This document shows, piece by piece, positions 16,467-26,198 of a stretch of 64,000 nt of DNA (within the stretch, counting starts at the first letter, position 1; each line of letters opens with the position of its first letter). The notes under the pieces are model-generated. The model searched no databases. It was not told the origin of the DNA and worked only from the letters and a program-made list of their open reading frames with translations. This stretch comes from Nisaea denitrificans DSM 18348 (GTDB lineage Bacteria > Pseudomonadota > Alphaproteobacteria > Thalassobaculales > Thalassobaculaceae): NCBI RefSeq assembly GCF_000426505.1, contig NZ_KE384532.1:139910-203909 (forward strand), given 5' to 3'. The position numbers and the translations under genes were made by a program.

Positions 16467-17822
16467 ATGCGAAGCGTTATCGCGCGGGCTTCTGTCCCGT
16501 TTCTGGTTTTCGCCGCCCTCCTGCTGGTACGGCCGGGTATTGCGGAGGCCATCGAGATCCAGCGTGTCGTCAGCCCTAGCGGTATCGAGGCCTGGCTGGT
16601 CGAGGATCACAAGAACCCGATCATTACTCTCTCCGCCAGTTTCGAGGGTGGTGCGGCGGCCGATCCGGACGGAAAGGAAGGGCTGGCTGTCTTGACCGCG
16701 AGCCTGCTGGATGAAGGGGCTGGTCCCTACGACAGCGATGCCTTCCGCCGCAAGTTGGAAGACATGGTCATCGGCCTCGGTTTCAGTGCCCGCAATGACA
16801 GTTTCGGCGCCAGTCTGCAGACCCTGACGGAGAATTCGGACGAGGCCTTCGATCTGCTCCGTCTGGCCATGACCGAGCCACGGTTCGATACCGAGCCGGT
16901 GGAACGCATCCGCGCGCAGATCGTCGCCGGGCTGAAGCGTAGCGAGAACCGACCGCAGACCATCGCCAGCCGGGTCTGGTGGCGGGCGGCCTTCCCGCAC
17001 CATCCATACGGCCGTCCGTCCGGCGGCACGGTGGAAAGTGTCGGGCACGTCACGACGGCGGATATGAAAGCCTTTGCTGGCAGGGTGCTGACACGGGGCA
17101 GTTTGAAGATCGGCGTCGTCGGCGATATTGCGCCCGAAAGATTGGGGACGTTGCTGGACAAAACCTTCGGCACGCTGCCTGAAAGTGGCCCCTCGACACC
17201 ACCCGTGCCGGCGAAACCGGCGGCCATTGGTGAGACCTTCGTGGTCCAGAATCCGGTACCGCAATCGGTCGTCGTGTTTGGTCACCGGGGCATTCCCCGG
17301 AACGATCCGGACCGGTTTGCGGCCTCCATCCTGATGGAGATCATGGCTGGCGGATTCGGCTCGCGTCTGACCGAGGAGATTCGCGAGAAACGCGGCCTGA
17401 CCTATGGCATCTATGCCTACACGCTGCCGCTTGAGGATGCGCAGATGATCATGGGCGGGGTCTCGACCAGGAACGACAAGGTTGCCGAGACGGTGGGCCT
17501 GGTCCGCGAGATCTGGGCGGAGATGGCACTGAACGGTCCGACCGAGGAAGAGGTGCGGGATGCCAAGACCTACATCAACGGCTCCTTCCCGATGCGTCTG
17601 ACCAGTTCCCGACCGATTGCCGGATTGCTGGTTTCGCTGCAGCGGGATGGACGGGCCATCGATTATCTCGACGGCCGGGAAGACCGGATCAATGCGGTCA
17701 CAATGGCGGATCTGAAGCGGGTTGCGAAGCGGCTGTTCCTGGCGGACGAGCTGACATTCTCAGTGGTTGGAGAACCGCAAGGCCTGACCGCCACGGCGCC
17801 TGCGCCCGAACCGCGTTCCTGA
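16467..17822 (+). CDS. M16 family peptidase-like protein, non-catalytic subunit
   Basis: A 451-residue exported partner of the preceding M16 peptidase. A signal peptide is visible (FLVFAALLLVRPGIAEA). The region where HxxEH should stand reads GLAVLTASLLDEGAG, so zinc cannot bind. The C-terminal half keeps the family R/Y pair region (EEIREKRGLTYGIYAY), which usually binds the substrate chain. This is the known pattern of an active subunit (HxxEH) paired with an R/Y subunit. ATG 16467 follows a GAGGAGAG ribosome site. Confidence 0.92.
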   Translation: MRSVIARASVPFLVFAALLLVRPGIAEAIEIQRVVSPSGIEAWLVEDHKNPIITLSASFEGGAAADPDGKEGLAVLTASLLDEGAGPYDSDAFRRKLEDMVIGLGFSARNDSFGASLQTLTENSDEAFDLLRLAMTEPRFDTEPVERIRAQIVAGLKRSENRPQTIASRVWWRAAFPHHPYGRPSGGTVESVGHVTTADMKAFAGRVLTRGSLKIGVVGDIAPERLGTLLDKTFGTLPESGPSTPPVPAKPAAIGETFVVQNPVPQSVVVFGHRGIPRNDPDRFAASILMEIMAGGFGSRLTEEIREKRGLTYGIYAYTLPLEDAQMIMGGVSTRNDKVAETVGLVREIWAEMALNGPTEEEVRDAKTYINGSFPMRLTSSRPIAGLLVSLQRDGRAIDYLDGREDRINAVTMADLKRVAKRLFLADELTFSVVGEPQGLTATAPAPEPRS

Positions 17823-17931
17823 AGTTGGTCTGCCGGTGGGTCTGCCAGCGGAATAAGTGTTGCGATTATATGCTTGTTAGCGTCGTTCCGGTGGTGGTTC
17901 CGGCCCGGGGCATCTGCTAGATTCCTGCGTC

Positions 17932-19260
17932 ATGAAGACGTGTCCCTTGGTGGCCGGCCCGCTCCGGCATGATTTTTCCGCGATATTCGAGGATCGGATC
18001 GGCGAGGCTGGTCTCTCTGTTGCCGCTCTTGAGGCGCTGATTCCGGCTGCTGCTCGGTCGCTTAAAGGGCTGCGGGAGAAGAAGGCAAGCGGCGCGCTGC
18101 CACTGCTCTCTCTGCCCTGGCGGCAGGACGATCTGGAAGAGGGTGCGGTCCTCGCGGCTGAGTTGCGCGGCTGGGCCCGGCATGTGCTGGTGCTTGGCAT
18201 CGGCGGCTCCAGCCTCGGCGGAGCGACGATCTGCCGTCTGGCGGAGAAGGGAGGGACCTTCTCTCCGGATACGCCGAAGCTGCATTTCCTCGACAATATC
18301 GACCCGGCCACCTTCACCTCGATCTTCAAACGCATCGCGCTGGAGGAGACGGCTGTCATCGCCATATCCAAATCCGGCGGTACGGCGGAGACATTGTGCC
18401 AGACCCTGATCTGCCATGATGCGTTCGTCGCGGCCGGACTGGATCCGGCGAAACATTTCATCACGGTCACCGAGCCCGGTTCGCGCCCGCTTCGCCAGTT
18501 TGCGGAGACAACAGGGTGCCGCTGCCTCGAGCATGACCCCGCTATCGGCGGGCGCTATTCCGGCCTGACCCTGAACGGGTTGCTGCCGGCCATGATCGTC
18601 GGGCTCGACGCGGAAGCCATCCGGCGCGGCGCGGCGGCGGTGACCGACGCCGCTCTTGCGCCGTCGGACCCGTTGGAGAGCGCACCGGCTCTCGGGGCCA
18701 TGGTCAATATCGGACTCGGCCGGGAACGTGGCGTCACCCAGACTGTACTGATGCCCTATAGCGACCGGCTGGACCGGATGGGCGACTGGTTTACCCAGCT
18801 CTGGGCGGAAAGCCTTGGCAAGCATGGCAATGGCACCACGCCGATCGGCGCGCTTGGCGCGGTCGATCAGCATAGCAGCCTGCAGCTCTTCCTCGACGGC
18901 CCGCGCGACAAGTTGGTAACGCTGGTGCAGAGCGCAGTTGCGGGAACAGGTGCCACAGTCGGTGCGAACGCGACGGCACTGATGGGCGACGGGCTGTCCT
19001 ATCTCGCCGGGCGTACCATGGGCGACCTGTTCGATGCGGAGCAGAGGGCGACAGCGGCGACCCTGATTGAAAACAAGCGGCCGACCCGGATCATTCAAAC
19101 CGATGCCGTCGACGAGGAGACTGTCGGCGCCTTGATGATGCATCTTTTCCTGGAGACCATGGTGGCGGCCGATCTGATCGGCGTCGATGCATTCGATCAG
19201 CCAGCCGTCGAGGACGGCAAGGTTCTGGCCCGGCGCTATCTGGCGGAGATGGGAGGGTGA
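17932..19260 (+). CDS. pgi: Glucose-6-phosphate isomerase
   Basis: A 442-residue cytosolic isomerase that interconverts glucose 6-phosphate and fructose 6-phosphate. The sugar-phosphate motifs are GIGGSSLG near residues 89-96 and SKSGGTAET, and the second half shows [24 protein letters not shown], with the catalytic Glu in the AES segment. It belongs to the shorter bacterial Pgi branch rather than the 550-residue enteric one. Its last codons overlap the GTG start of mutL by 4 nt, so the two are translationally coupled. With no classical sugar permease nearby, its likely use here includes gluconeogenesis. Confidence 0.93.
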   Translation: MKTCPLVAGPLRHDFSAIFEDRIGEAGLSVAALEALIPAAARSLKGLREKKASGALPLLSLPWRQDDLEEGAVLAAELRGWARHVLVLGIGGSSLGGATICRLAEKGGTFSPDTPKLHFLDNIDPATFTSIFKRIALEETAVIAISKSGGTAETLCQTLICHDAFVAAGLDPAKHFITVTEPGSRPLRQFAETTGCRCLEHDPAIGGRYSGLTLNGLLPAMIVGLDAEAIRRGAAAVTDAALAPSDPLESAPALGAMVNIGLGRERGVTQTVLMPYSDRLDRMGDWFTQLWAESLGKHGNGTTPIGALGAVDQHSSLQLFLDGPRDKLVTLVQSAVAGTGATVGANATALMGDGLSYLAGRTMGDLFDAEQRATAATLIENKRPTRIIQTDAVDEETVGALMMHLFLETMVAADLIGVDAFDQPAVEDGKVLARRYLAEMGG

Positions 19261-21167
19261 GCGGAAATGCCTCCAGAATTGAGGAAACCGTCGGGCGCAT
19301 CCGGCGCCTGCCGGACGGACTGGTCAACCGGATCGCTGCGGGCGAGGTTGTCGAACGCCCCGCCAGTGCCGCCAAGGAGCTGATCGAGAACGCATTGGAT
19401 GCCGGTGCAACGCGCGTCGATGTGGTCATGCGCGACGGTGGCCGGACGGCGATCACGGTGACCGATAATGGCATGGGAATGAGCCGGGAGGAGCTGGAAG
19501 TCGCGGTCGAGCGGCACGCAACCTCCAAGTTGAAGGGCGAGGATCTCACCCATATCACCAGCCTCGGTTTCAGGGGCGAGGCGCTGCCGTCCATCGGTGC
19601 TGTCAGCCGTATGACCATCACCACCCGGGCGGCCTCCGCGGGCCCGGAGGAGAGCGCCTGGAGCTTGTCTGTCGAAGGCGGGAGGGTGACCCCGCCGGAG
19701 CCTGCCGCGCTCGGCCAGGGCACGCGCATCGAGGTCCGCGATCTGTTCTATGCCACGCCCGCCCGCCTCAAGTTCCTGAAAGCACCACGCACCGAATACA
19801 GCCACGCCGTCGATGTCATCGAACGGCTTGCCATGGCGCATCCCCATGTCGCCTTCTCGCTCGGCGACGGCAGCCGGACGACGATCCGGCTGAACGAGGC
19901 GGAAGGCGATCTGTTCCAGGCCCGGCTGGTTCGGCTCGGCGCCGTCATGGGACGGGATTTCGAGGATAACGCCCTGCCCATTGAGGCGGAGCGTGAGGGC
20001 ATCCGGCTGTCCGGCTATGCGGGCCTGCCGACCATCAACAAGCGCACCACCAGCCACCAGTTCCTGTTCGTAAACGGCCGGCCGGTGCGGGACAAGTTGC
20101 TCTATGGCGCGGTGCGTGGTGCCTATATGGATTTCATCTCGCACGACCGGCACCCGCTGCTGGCGCTCTTCCTAGACGTGCCGCCGGAAATGGTCGATGT
20201 GAACGTGCACCCGGCCAAGACTGAGGTCCGGTTCCGGGAGCCGGGACTGGTGCGCGGGCTGATCGTCGGGGCGTTGAAACATGCGCTTGTCGCGGCGGGT
20301 CATCGAGCATCGACCACGGTCGCCAACGCGACGCTGGGTGCGCTCGGGCGGTCCGTTGAAAACCAGATGCCGCAGACAAGCTATGCCTGGCAGCCGCAGA
20401 ACCGGTCGGGGTACGGCAGCACGGTGTCGCGTGGCATGGCCGAGGCCGGCATGGCATACCAGGCCCCTATTGGTCAGGCTCCCATTGGCCAGCCTTCCGG
20501 AGAACAGCCGTCAGGTGGTATGTGGCAGGACGAGGCACCGCAGGCCCGTTCCGAGGCTCCGACCCCGGAAAGCGCGGCGCTGGAGGCTCATCCGCTCGGT
20601 GCGGCCCGTGCCCAGTTGCACGAGAATTACATCGTGGCCCAGACCAGCGAGGGCATGGTGATCGTCGATCAGCACGCGGCGCATGAGCGGCTGGTCTATG
20701 AGCGGATGAAAAAGGCGCTGGAGGCGGATGGTATCAAGCGGCAGATGCTGCTGATCCCCGAAGTGGTGGACCTGGACGAAGCCTCGGTCGAGCGGCTGGC
20801 CGCGCGGGCGGAGGAGTTTGCCGAACTGGGCCTTGTGCTGGAGCCGTTCGGTGGCGGTGCGGTTGTGGTTCGTGAAGTGCCTGCGCTGATGGGCGAAGCG
20901 GATGTGGCCGGGCTTGTGCGCGACCTTGCAGAAGAGCTGACAGAGTTCGGCGAGGCCATGGCCCTGAAGGACAAGCTGGCGCATATCTGCGGCACCATTG
21001 CCTGCCATGGCTCGGTCCGTTCCGGACGCCGGCTGACCGTCGAGGAAATGAATGCGCTGCTGCGCGAGATGGAAGTCACCCCTCATTCCGGCCAGTGCAA
21101 CCACGGCCGCCCGACCTATGTGGCACTCGGCCTCAACGATATCGAGAAGCTGTTCGGCCGGCGCTGA
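19257..21167 (+). CDS. mutL: DNA mismatch repair protein MutL (endonuclease type)
   Basis: A 636-residue mismatch repair protein. The N-terminal GHKL ATPase shows [18 protein letters not shown] and [10 protein letters not shown]. The C-terminal half carries [12 protein letters not shown], which matches the metal-dependent nicking motif DQHA-x2-E-x4-E, and later the CNHGRPT motif. MutL of this type cuts the nascent strand itself, as expected in bacteria without MutH. The linker between domains is low-complexity, with repeated PIGQ and PSGxQPSGG units. The GTG start overlaps the pgi stop (GTGA). Confidence 0.96.
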   Translation: MSGNASRIEETVGRIRRLPDGLVNRIAAGEVVERPASAAKELIENALDAGATRVDVVMRDGGRTAITVTDNGMGMSREELEVAVERHATSKLKGEDLTHITSLGFRGEALPSIGAVSRMTITTRAASAGPEESAWSLSVEGGRVTPPEPAALGQGTRIEVRDLFYATPARLKFLKAPRTEYSHAVDVIERLAMAHPHVAFSLGDGSRTTIRLNEAEGDLFQARLVRLGAVMGRDFEDNALPIEAEREGIRLSGYAGLPTINKRTTSHQFLFVNGRPVRDKLLYGAVRGAYMDFISHDRHPLLALFLDVPPEMVDVNVHPAKTEVRFREPGLVRGLIVGALKHALVAAGHRASTTVANATLGALGRSVENQMPQTSYAWQPQNRSGYGSTVSRGMAEAGMAYQAPIGQAPIGQPSGEQPSGGMWQDEAPQARSEAPTPESAALEAHPLGAARAQLHENYIVAQTSEGMVIVDQHAAHERLVYERMKKALEADGIKRQMLLIPEVVDLDEASVERLAARAEEFAELGLVLEPFGGGAVVVREVPALMGEADVAGLVRDLAEELTEFGEAMALKDKLAHICGTIACHGSVRSGRRLTVEEMNALLREMEVTPHSGQCNHGRPTYVALGLNDIEKLFGRR

Positions 21168-21177
21168 GGGAGCCTCC

Positions 21178-21825
21178 GTGATCCGCATCAGGGAATACCG
21201 CAAAGCGGACCTTCCGGCGCTCTACAAGATTTCGGTGATGACGGGAGACGTCGGGGGAGATGCGCGGCATCTCTATCGGGACCCGGATCTTATGGGGCAT
21301 ATCTATGTCGGGCCCTACACGGCGCTGGTGCCTGATCTCTGTTTTGTCGCGGAAGACGATCATGGTCCTGCCGGTTATGTTGTCGGGACCGCCGACACCC
21401 GTTCGTTCGAGGCGCAGCTTGAGCGCGAATGGTGGCCGGCCTTGCGTGCTCGCTACCCCGATCCGGGAGCAGTATTGCCGCCGGACTGTGATGCGGACAT
21501 GAAGCGGGTGCACCGGATGCACCATACGGCGGTGATCCCCGATGCTGTTGTCGCGGAGTGCCCGGGCCACCTTCACATGAACCTGTTGCCACGCCTGCAA
21601 CGTCGGGGCGTTGGCTCCAGGCTGCTTGAGCGCTGGTTCGCGGCGGCACGCGAGGCTGGAGCCGCCCGGGTTCATGTTGGCGTCAATCCCGGCAATGCGG
21701 GTGGTCTGGCCTTTTGGCAGGGGACCGGCTTTCGGCAGATCCCGCTTTCGCTGAATGACGAGACCGCGCGGGCCGTCTGGCTTGGCCGGATGGTTCCGTC
21801 CGCGGGAGAATGCCGGCAGACGTAA
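21178..21825 (+). CDS. GNAT family N-acetyltransferase
   Basis: A 215-residue acetyltransferase, longer than single-domain GNATs because of an insertion with two His-rich stretches (RVHRMHHTAVI). The acetyl-CoA loop is RRGVGSRLLERW and the C-terminus holds NPGNAGGLAFWQGTGF. This architecture matches bacterial relatives of the O-GlcNAcase C-terminal acetyltransferase-like domain family, though no activity can be set. GTG 21178 is the first start after the mutL stop, with GAGGGAG upstream; the upstream frame lies inside mutL. Likely co-transcribed with pgi-mutL. Confidence 0.8.
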   Translation: MIRIREYRKADLPALYKISVMTGDVGGDARHLYRDPDLMGHIYVGPYTALVPDLCFVAEDDHGPAGYVVGTADTRSFEAQLEREWWPALRARYPDPGAVLPPDCDADMKRVHRMHHTAVIPDAVVAECPGHLHMNLLPRLQRRGVGSRLLERWFAAAREAGAARVHVGVNPGNAGGLAFWQGTGFRQIPLSLNDETARAVWLGRMVPSAGECRQT

Positions 21826-21901
21826 AAACAATTCCATTCATAAATTCACGCAAAAAGTTATATAAAAATATATCTGCACGCTCATTGCGGGAGGAAGCGT
21901 C

Positions 21902-23260
21902 ATGTCCGACGATCAGATTCTTCGCCTTGAAATCGTTGTGTTCCCGGATGAGGGATGCCCGTCCATGTTCGCCGAGGGTGTCTATCCAAGTGTCGCGACC
22001 GTGAATGATTTTGCCGCCAACCCGTCGCGGCAGATCGAATGCGCCCGAAAGCTCGGAGTGCGCGATTTTACCATCGACAAGATCGGTCGGTTCAGCATCT
22101 CAGCCTCTATCGAGGCGGAAAAATTCAAAGAATTCTTCGAAACCGAATTGGTCGAGGAGGAGCGAGCGGATGACGAGCGCTCTCTTGCCCCGCCGCCGGG
22201 TGCTGCGTTCCGCGTGCCCGAAATCGACGGGCTGGAGACGATTATCGAGCGGGCTTATGTGCAGCGGCCGCCACATTATTTCGCCGGCGAGCGAATTCTG
22301 CCGCCGGACAGTGTCCCGCCATTCGGGGATGACAAGTTTCGGCTACGCGTTCCAGACGATGTCGCCCTGCTGATGCAGGCCAGGACTGTGCATCAACGGG
22401 GGATCTTCGGGCGTGGCGTGACCGTGGCCATGCCGGATAACGGCTTTTTCAAACATCCCTATTTCGACGCGCACGGCTACAATTATCTCGCCATCGCGGC
22501 TACGGATGCAATCGACTACGAGACGGATCTATCAGGGCACGGAACGGGGATTTCGGCCAACTTGCTCGCGGTTGCTCCGGGCGTGAATTTAATTGGTATC
22601 AAACAGGTGAACAAGACTCTGGGTTTCAAGACCGCCGTCGAGATGGGGCCCGATGTGATTTCCTGCAGTTGGGCAGCCGAACTGGAGGAGAATAGTCCGA
22701 CACTGCCCAACAATCTGAAGCCGTTCCATCTCACGGTCCTGGATGCGATTGCACGGGGGATCGTGGTCTGCGTCGCGGCAGGCAATGGTGGAGTGAAAGG
22801 CTTTCCCGGCAGCATACCCGAGGTGATCAGTGTCGGCGGGGTGCATGTAGACCGGGATCTGAACTACCGGGCCTCGGATCATACCAGCGGGTTTGATTCC
22901 ACTTGGTTCCCCGGTCGGCAGACCCCGGACCTCTGCGGACTCTGCGGCAGCAAGGCGCAAGAGGACTACATCACCCTGCCGGTGCCCCAGGCCGCTCATG
23001 GCGGCAGTGCGGCACGGGACGGGTGGTTCGCCTTCAGCGGTTCCTCCTCCGCGACGCCGATGGTGGCCGGAATCTGCGCTCTGCTGAAGGAAGTCAAGCC
23101 AGGCCTCTCGCCGCAGGAGATCAAGAACCTGCTTAAATACACGGCCAGGGATATCACTGCGGGCGTGAATGCCAATGGCCGCAAAGCGCGACCGGGTCCG
23201 GACGGGGCGGTTGGCTATGGGCTCGCCGACGCCGCGCGGGCTGTAGATTCGGTGACCTGA
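21902..23260 (+). CDS. Subtilisin-like serine peptidase (S8), leaderless
   Basis: A 452-residue S8 family protease with an intact triad: Asp179 in VAMPDNGF, His213 in SGHGTGISAN and Ser382 in SGSSSATPMVAG. Asn295 (AAGNGG) completes the oxyanion hole. There is no signal peptide, so it should act in the cytosol unless exported by another route. The first 100 residues form a distinct alpha/beta domain (IVVFPDEG...VYPSVATVNDF) that may be a built-in prodomain or a recognition domain. The catalytic domain lacks obvious C-terminal extras. A 76-nt AT-rich gap precedes it, so it probably has its own promoter. It ends 9 nt before the convergent nsrR. The substrate is unknown. Confidence 0.88.
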   Translation: MSDDQILRLEIVVFPDEGCPSMFAEGVYPSVATVNDFAANPSRQIECARKLGVRDFTIDKIGRFSISASIEAEKFKEFFETELVEEERADDERSLAPPPGAAFRVPEIDGLETIIERAYVQRPPHYFAGERILPPDSVPPFGDDKFRLRVPDDVALLMQARTVHQRGIFGRGVTVAMPDNGFFKHPYFDAHGYNYLAIAATDAIDYETDLSGHGTGISANLLAVAPGVNLIGIKQVNKTLGFKTAVEMGPDVISCSWAAELEENSPTLPNNLKPFHLTVLDAIARGIVVCVAAGNGGVKGFPGSIPEVISVGGVHVDRDLNYRASDHTSGFDSTWFPGRQTPDLCGLCGSKAQEDYITLPVPQAAHGGSAARDGWFAFSGSSSATPMVAGICALLKEVKPGLSPQEIKNLLKYTARDITAGVNANGRKARPGPDGAVGYGLADAARAVDSVT

Positions 23261-23269
23261 GGCGGCGGA

Positions 23270-23698
23270 TCAGGCCAGCATCCGCTCCAGAGGCACGTTG
23301 TTCTGAACAAGATCGGAGAGGGTGCAGCGGTCGAGTTCCGCGAGGAAAGCCGCGACGGCGCCGTTCAGCACGCCCTTCAGCCGGCAGGCGGGGGTGATGA
23401 GACATTCACCCCGCTCCGCCTGAAAGCATTCGACCAATGCGAAATCGTTCTCCATGCAGCGGACAATTGAACCAACAGGGATCCGCTCCGACGGTCTTGC
23501 CAGCTTCAGGCCACCGGAACGTCCACGCACCGATGTGACGAACCCTTCACGGGTGAGGGTGCTGGCCAGTTTCATCAGGTGGTTTTTGGAGATGGAGAAA
23601 CGGTCCGCGACCTCCTGGATGGTCACCAGCCGGGAGGAGTTCACCGCCAGATGCATCAGCAGCCGCAGGGCATAGTCTGTTTGCGTGTTGAGCCGCAT
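23270..23698 (-). CDS. nsrR: NsrR-type nitric-oxide-sensing Rrf2 repressor
   Basis: A 142-residue Rrf2-family regulator. The winged helix covers the first 65 residues (IQEVADRFSISKNHLMKLAS). The three cluster-binding cysteines, Cys91, Cys99 and Cys105 (ECFQAERGECLITPAC), fit the NsrR pattern, and Asp8 matches the fourth ligand known in Streptomyces NsrR. NsrR represses until nitric oxide damages its [4Fe-4S] cluster. The gene follows the globin gene by 29 nt, and a near-perfect NsrR operator stands before the globin, so the operon is probably autoregulated. Confidence 0.9.
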   Translation of the reverse strand: MRLNTQTDYALRLLMHLAVNSSRLVTIQEVADRFSISKNHLMKLASTLTREGFVTSVRGRSGGLKLARPSERIPVGSIVRCMENDFALVECFQAERGECLITPACRLKGVLNGAVAAFLAELDRCTLSDLVQNNVPLERMLA

Positions 23699-23727
23699 GC
23701 CGCGCTACTCCGTGTGAACCGGCGTGG

Positions 23728-24186
23728 TCACGGCTTCTGGCTCCGGGCGCGTTGCAGCTCCGGCACACCGAAGATCGCCAGCTTCAGGCTTTCGGCGATA
23801 CGCCCGGCGCGTTCCATGAAATAGGGCACCACGCCGGGTGTCGGCGCCGTCTCCTCCAGTGTCTTTTCGAACAGCGTGAGCCAGTGATCGAAATGCCCGG
23901 CCTCGATTTCCGTTATGGCGTAATGCACCGGAACCGGTTTGCCGGAATATTGCCCGGTATAAAGCGCGACCGATCCCCAGAAGGCTTTCATCCGGGCGAG
24001 GTGCGGGTCCCAGTCATCGCCGATGCGCCGCTCGAAGATCGGACCAAGCATGGCGTCCGCGCGGATATGGTCATAAAAGCTGTCGACGAGTGTCGAGATA
24101 TAGGCCTCGGTAATGCCGATCGCCTCCGCTTCGGCGCGAAGATCTTCCCGTGAGGCCGGTCTGCTGCGGATCGGAATGGAGGTCAT
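23728..24186 (-). CDS. Group III truncated hemoglobin
   Basis: A 152-residue single-domain globin of the group III (P) class. Typical stretches are FYDHIRADAMLGPIFERRI, YTGQYSGKPVPVHY and GHFDHWLTLFEKTL, the last carrying the proximal histidine. Truncated globins bind oxygen and nitric oxide; here the downstream NsrR gene and the upstream NsrR box point to nitric oxide detoxification or sensing. The start at 24186 is chosen because the longer frame would run across the operator at 24207-24229. Confidence 0.9.
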   Translation of the reverse strand: MTSIPIRSRPASREDLRAEAEAIGITEAYISTLVDSFYDHIRADAMLGPIFERRIGDDWDPHLARMKAFWGSVALYTGQYSGKPVPVHYAITEIEAGHFDHWLTLFEKTLEETAPTPGVVPYFMERAGRIAESLKLAIFGVPELQRARSQKP

Positions 24187-24206
24187 GGTCGGAACTCTGA
24201 TGTTAA

Positions 24207-24229
24207 AAGATGTATTTAATATGCATCTT
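24207..24229 (-). promoter_or_regulatory. NsrR operator
   Basis: A 23-bp imperfect palindrome with half-sites AAGATGTATTT and ATATGCATCTT around a single central A. It closely follows the known NsrR consensus (AAGATGYATTT and its mirror), with 9 of 11 positions symmetrical. It lies about 20 nt upstream of the globin ATG. The match was made by eye to the published consensus; the position and the nsrR gene in the same operon support autoregulation. Confidence 0.88.
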
Positions 24230-24298
24230 AAATGGCAAAGCACAAGACGTCCTGCCAGGTACGGCACTCAGCTCAGGCGGAATGGAGCGGCTTTTGGT

Positions 24299-24721
24299 TC
24301 AGTCGGCGTTGGCTTCGATATTTTCCATGTCGTCGTCGGAGAAGCCGTAATGGTGGCCGATCTCGTGGATCAGGACATGCCGGACGATGTCACTCAGGTC
24401 TTCGCCGGTCTCGCACCAGTAATCGAGGATCGGCCGGCGGTAGAGGAAGATCCGGTTGAGGTCGGACGGACTGGCAAGTGTTCCGGCCTCTCCGAACGGA
24501 ACGCCGGCATAAAGGCCGAGAATCTCGAACGGGCTTTCGGCGCCAAGTTCGTCCAGCACGTCCTGTTCGGCAAAGTCGGTAACAAGGAACGTGACGTCCC
24601 CGGTCTGCGCACGGAACGCGTCCGGGATCGTCCGGAATGCTTCGCGGGCGAGGGCCTCGATATCGTCGAGGCTGGGCGGTTCCATGGGCAGTTCCATGCG
24701 CGGCTGAATAGGCTGGCTCAT
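24299..24721 (-). CDS. Zincin-like metallopeptidase family protein
   Basis: A 140-residue protein of the small bacterial zincin-like family (formerly DUF1025). The zinc motif is HEIGHHYGFSDDDM near the C-terminus, with two His and a Glu in the HExxH pattern and an Asp/Glu-rich following loop. The N-terminus, FDDIEALAREAF-like here as LDDIEALAREAFRTIPDAF, matches the family. Whether members are active proteases is not established. Divergent from the pterin dehydratase gene by 65 nt. Confidence 0.87.
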   Translation of the reverse strand: MSQPIQPRMELPMEPPSLDDIEALAREAFRTIPDAFRAQTGDVTFLVTDFAEQDVLDELGAESPFEILGLYAGVPFGEAGTLASPSDLNRIFLYRRPILDYWCETGEDLSDIVRHVLIHEIGHHYGFSDDDMENIEANAD

Positions 24722-24786
24722 GCTTCCGCTATAACCGGCGCGGGGATTTTCCGCTAGTGTGGTGGTGAACGGGCAGGGAGGTTGCC

Positions 24787-25089
24787 TTGGCAGATAAACT
24801 CACCGAGCAGCAACGGGAGTTGGCGATGGCCGCTCTCACGGCTTGGGACGCGGTCGCCGGCCGGGATGCGATCCGGCGCAGCTACAAGTTCGCTGATTTC
24901 AAGGCCGCGTTCGGGTTCATGAGTGCGGTTGCCGAGATCGCCGAGGAGATGGACCACCATCCCGAATGGTTCAATGTCTATAACCGGCTGGACGTCACCC
25001 TCACCACTCACGACGCGGGCGGCCTGACCCGCCTCGATATCGATCTCGCGAGGCGGATGGACGCGGCGGCGGAAGACTTCGGCGCCTGA
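24787..25089 (+). CDS. phhB: Pterin-4a-carbinolamine dehydratase
   Basis: A 100-residue enzyme that dehydrates 4a-hydroxytetrahydrobiopterin, recycling the cofactor of aromatic amino acid hydroxylases; some members act in molybdopterin metabolism instead. The active-site motif [20 protein letters not shown] has the paired histidines, and [15 protein letters not shown] follows. The start is TTG 24787, supported by the GGGAGG ribosome site; no ATG is available near. No hydroxylase gene is in the window, so the role is uncertain. It converges on nudC with a 3-nt gap. Confidence 0.9.
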   Translation: MADKLTEQQRELAMAALTAWDAVAGRDAIRRSYKFADFKAAFGFMSAVAEIAEEMDHHPEWFNVYNRLDVTLTTHDAGGLTRLDIDLARRMDAAAEDFGA

Positions 25090-25092
25090 AAC

Positions 25093-26049
25093 TCAGGCGT
25101 CCCCGGCGAGCCAATCCTCGATCAGCCGGCGGGCGATGGAATCCTTGCTTGGCAGTCCCTTGCCGAGGGCGCGGAAATTCATCAACTCGTCGCGGCTGAA
25201 CCACTGGGCGTCTTCCAGTTCGTCGTCGCGCCGGAAGATTTCCGATGTCTTCGCCTCGGCATGAAACCCGAGCATGATCGATGCCGGGAAGGGCCAGGGC
25301 TGTGAGGAGTGATAGCGCACGTCGCACACTTCGACGCCGGTCTCTTCCAAAACTTCCCGGGCAACGGCTTCTTCCAGTGTCTCGCCCGGCTCGACGAAAC
25401 CGGCGAGAGTGGAATAGCGCCCTTCCGGCCAGACAGCCTGGCGCCCGAGCAGGGCCTTCTCTCCGGCCGCGTCATGCACCAGCATGATGACGGCGGGATC
25501 GGTGCGCGGGAATGCCGGGGTGTTGCAGCTCTCGTTCGTGCAGCTGCGCTGATGCCCGCCTTTCGCGATCCGGGTGGGCGAGCCGCAGACGCCGCAGAAG
25601 CGATGACGCTGATGCCAGTGCATCAGACCCCGGGCATAGGCGAGGACGGAGCCCTCGAAGCGCTCCAGCACGGGGCCGACTTGCCGCAGATCCATGAATT
25701 CGCCGGCATCGCTCACAGCAGCCGCCGCTTCTTCCTCTTCCAGGTGGGAGAGATCGACCGCGACATGCGCCTCGCCGTTCCGGTTGCCGAGAAAGATGAC
25801 GGTCTCGGAACGTTCGACCAGGACAGCGAACTCCCGCGCGTTCAGCAATGAGGCGGCCGGGGTTTCGCTTTCCGCGCCGAAGACGAGCGAACGGCTGCGC
25901 CAGACCGGCACCAGCCGGGTCGTGGCGTCACCGACAAGCCGTTCAAGCCAGCCCTCCTCCTCGCGGAGGTGAGCGCTGCGGTCGAGGCCACTGAAGCCGT
26001 AGATGTTCGGCTGGCGGCGGGTGAGGTCGAGGGGATATTGATCGGACAT
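25093..26049 (-). CDS. nudC: NADH pyrophosphatase (NudC-type Nudix hydrolase)
   Basis: A 318-residue Nudix hydrolase that splits NAD(H) to NMN(H) and AMP and can remove NAD caps from RNA. It has a four-Cys-type zinc finger (CGVCG ... CTNESC), the Nudix box GFVEPGETLEEAVAREVLEE and the subfamily signature SQPWPFPAS. The N-terminal segment is the usual NudC-like domain. The start is set at ATG 26049 rather than 26085 because homologues begin near SDQYPLDLTR. The final glutamate cluster of the box is intact, so it should be active. Confidence 0.93.
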   Translation of the reverse strand: MSDQYPLDLTRRQPNIYGFSGLDRSAHLREEEGWLERLVGDATTRLVPVWRSRSLVFGAESETPAASLLNAREFAVLVERSETVIFLGNRNGEAHVAVDLSHLEEEEAAAAVSDAGEFMDLRQVGPVLERFEGSVLAYARGLMHWHQRHRFCGVCGSPTRIAKGGHQRSCTNESCNTPAFPRTDPAVIMLVHDAAGEKALLGRQAVWPEGRYSTLAGFVEPGETLEEAVAREVLEETGVEVCDVRYHSSQPWPFPASIMLGFHAEAKTSEIFRRDDELEDAQWFSRDELMNFRALGKGLPSKDSIARRLIEDWLAGDA

Positions 26050-26198
26050 GGCGCCGGAGTTTACACGCTCCGGCGGGCGCGGCAATCACCGGTTGGCCAC
26101 CTTTTCACAAGGTTATTGTGCGAGCGGTTTATTCTGACGGCCTTTCCAGTCGCCAATCGTTCATTCCCCGTGCCGGAAATTTTGCCCGCGTAGTTCGT

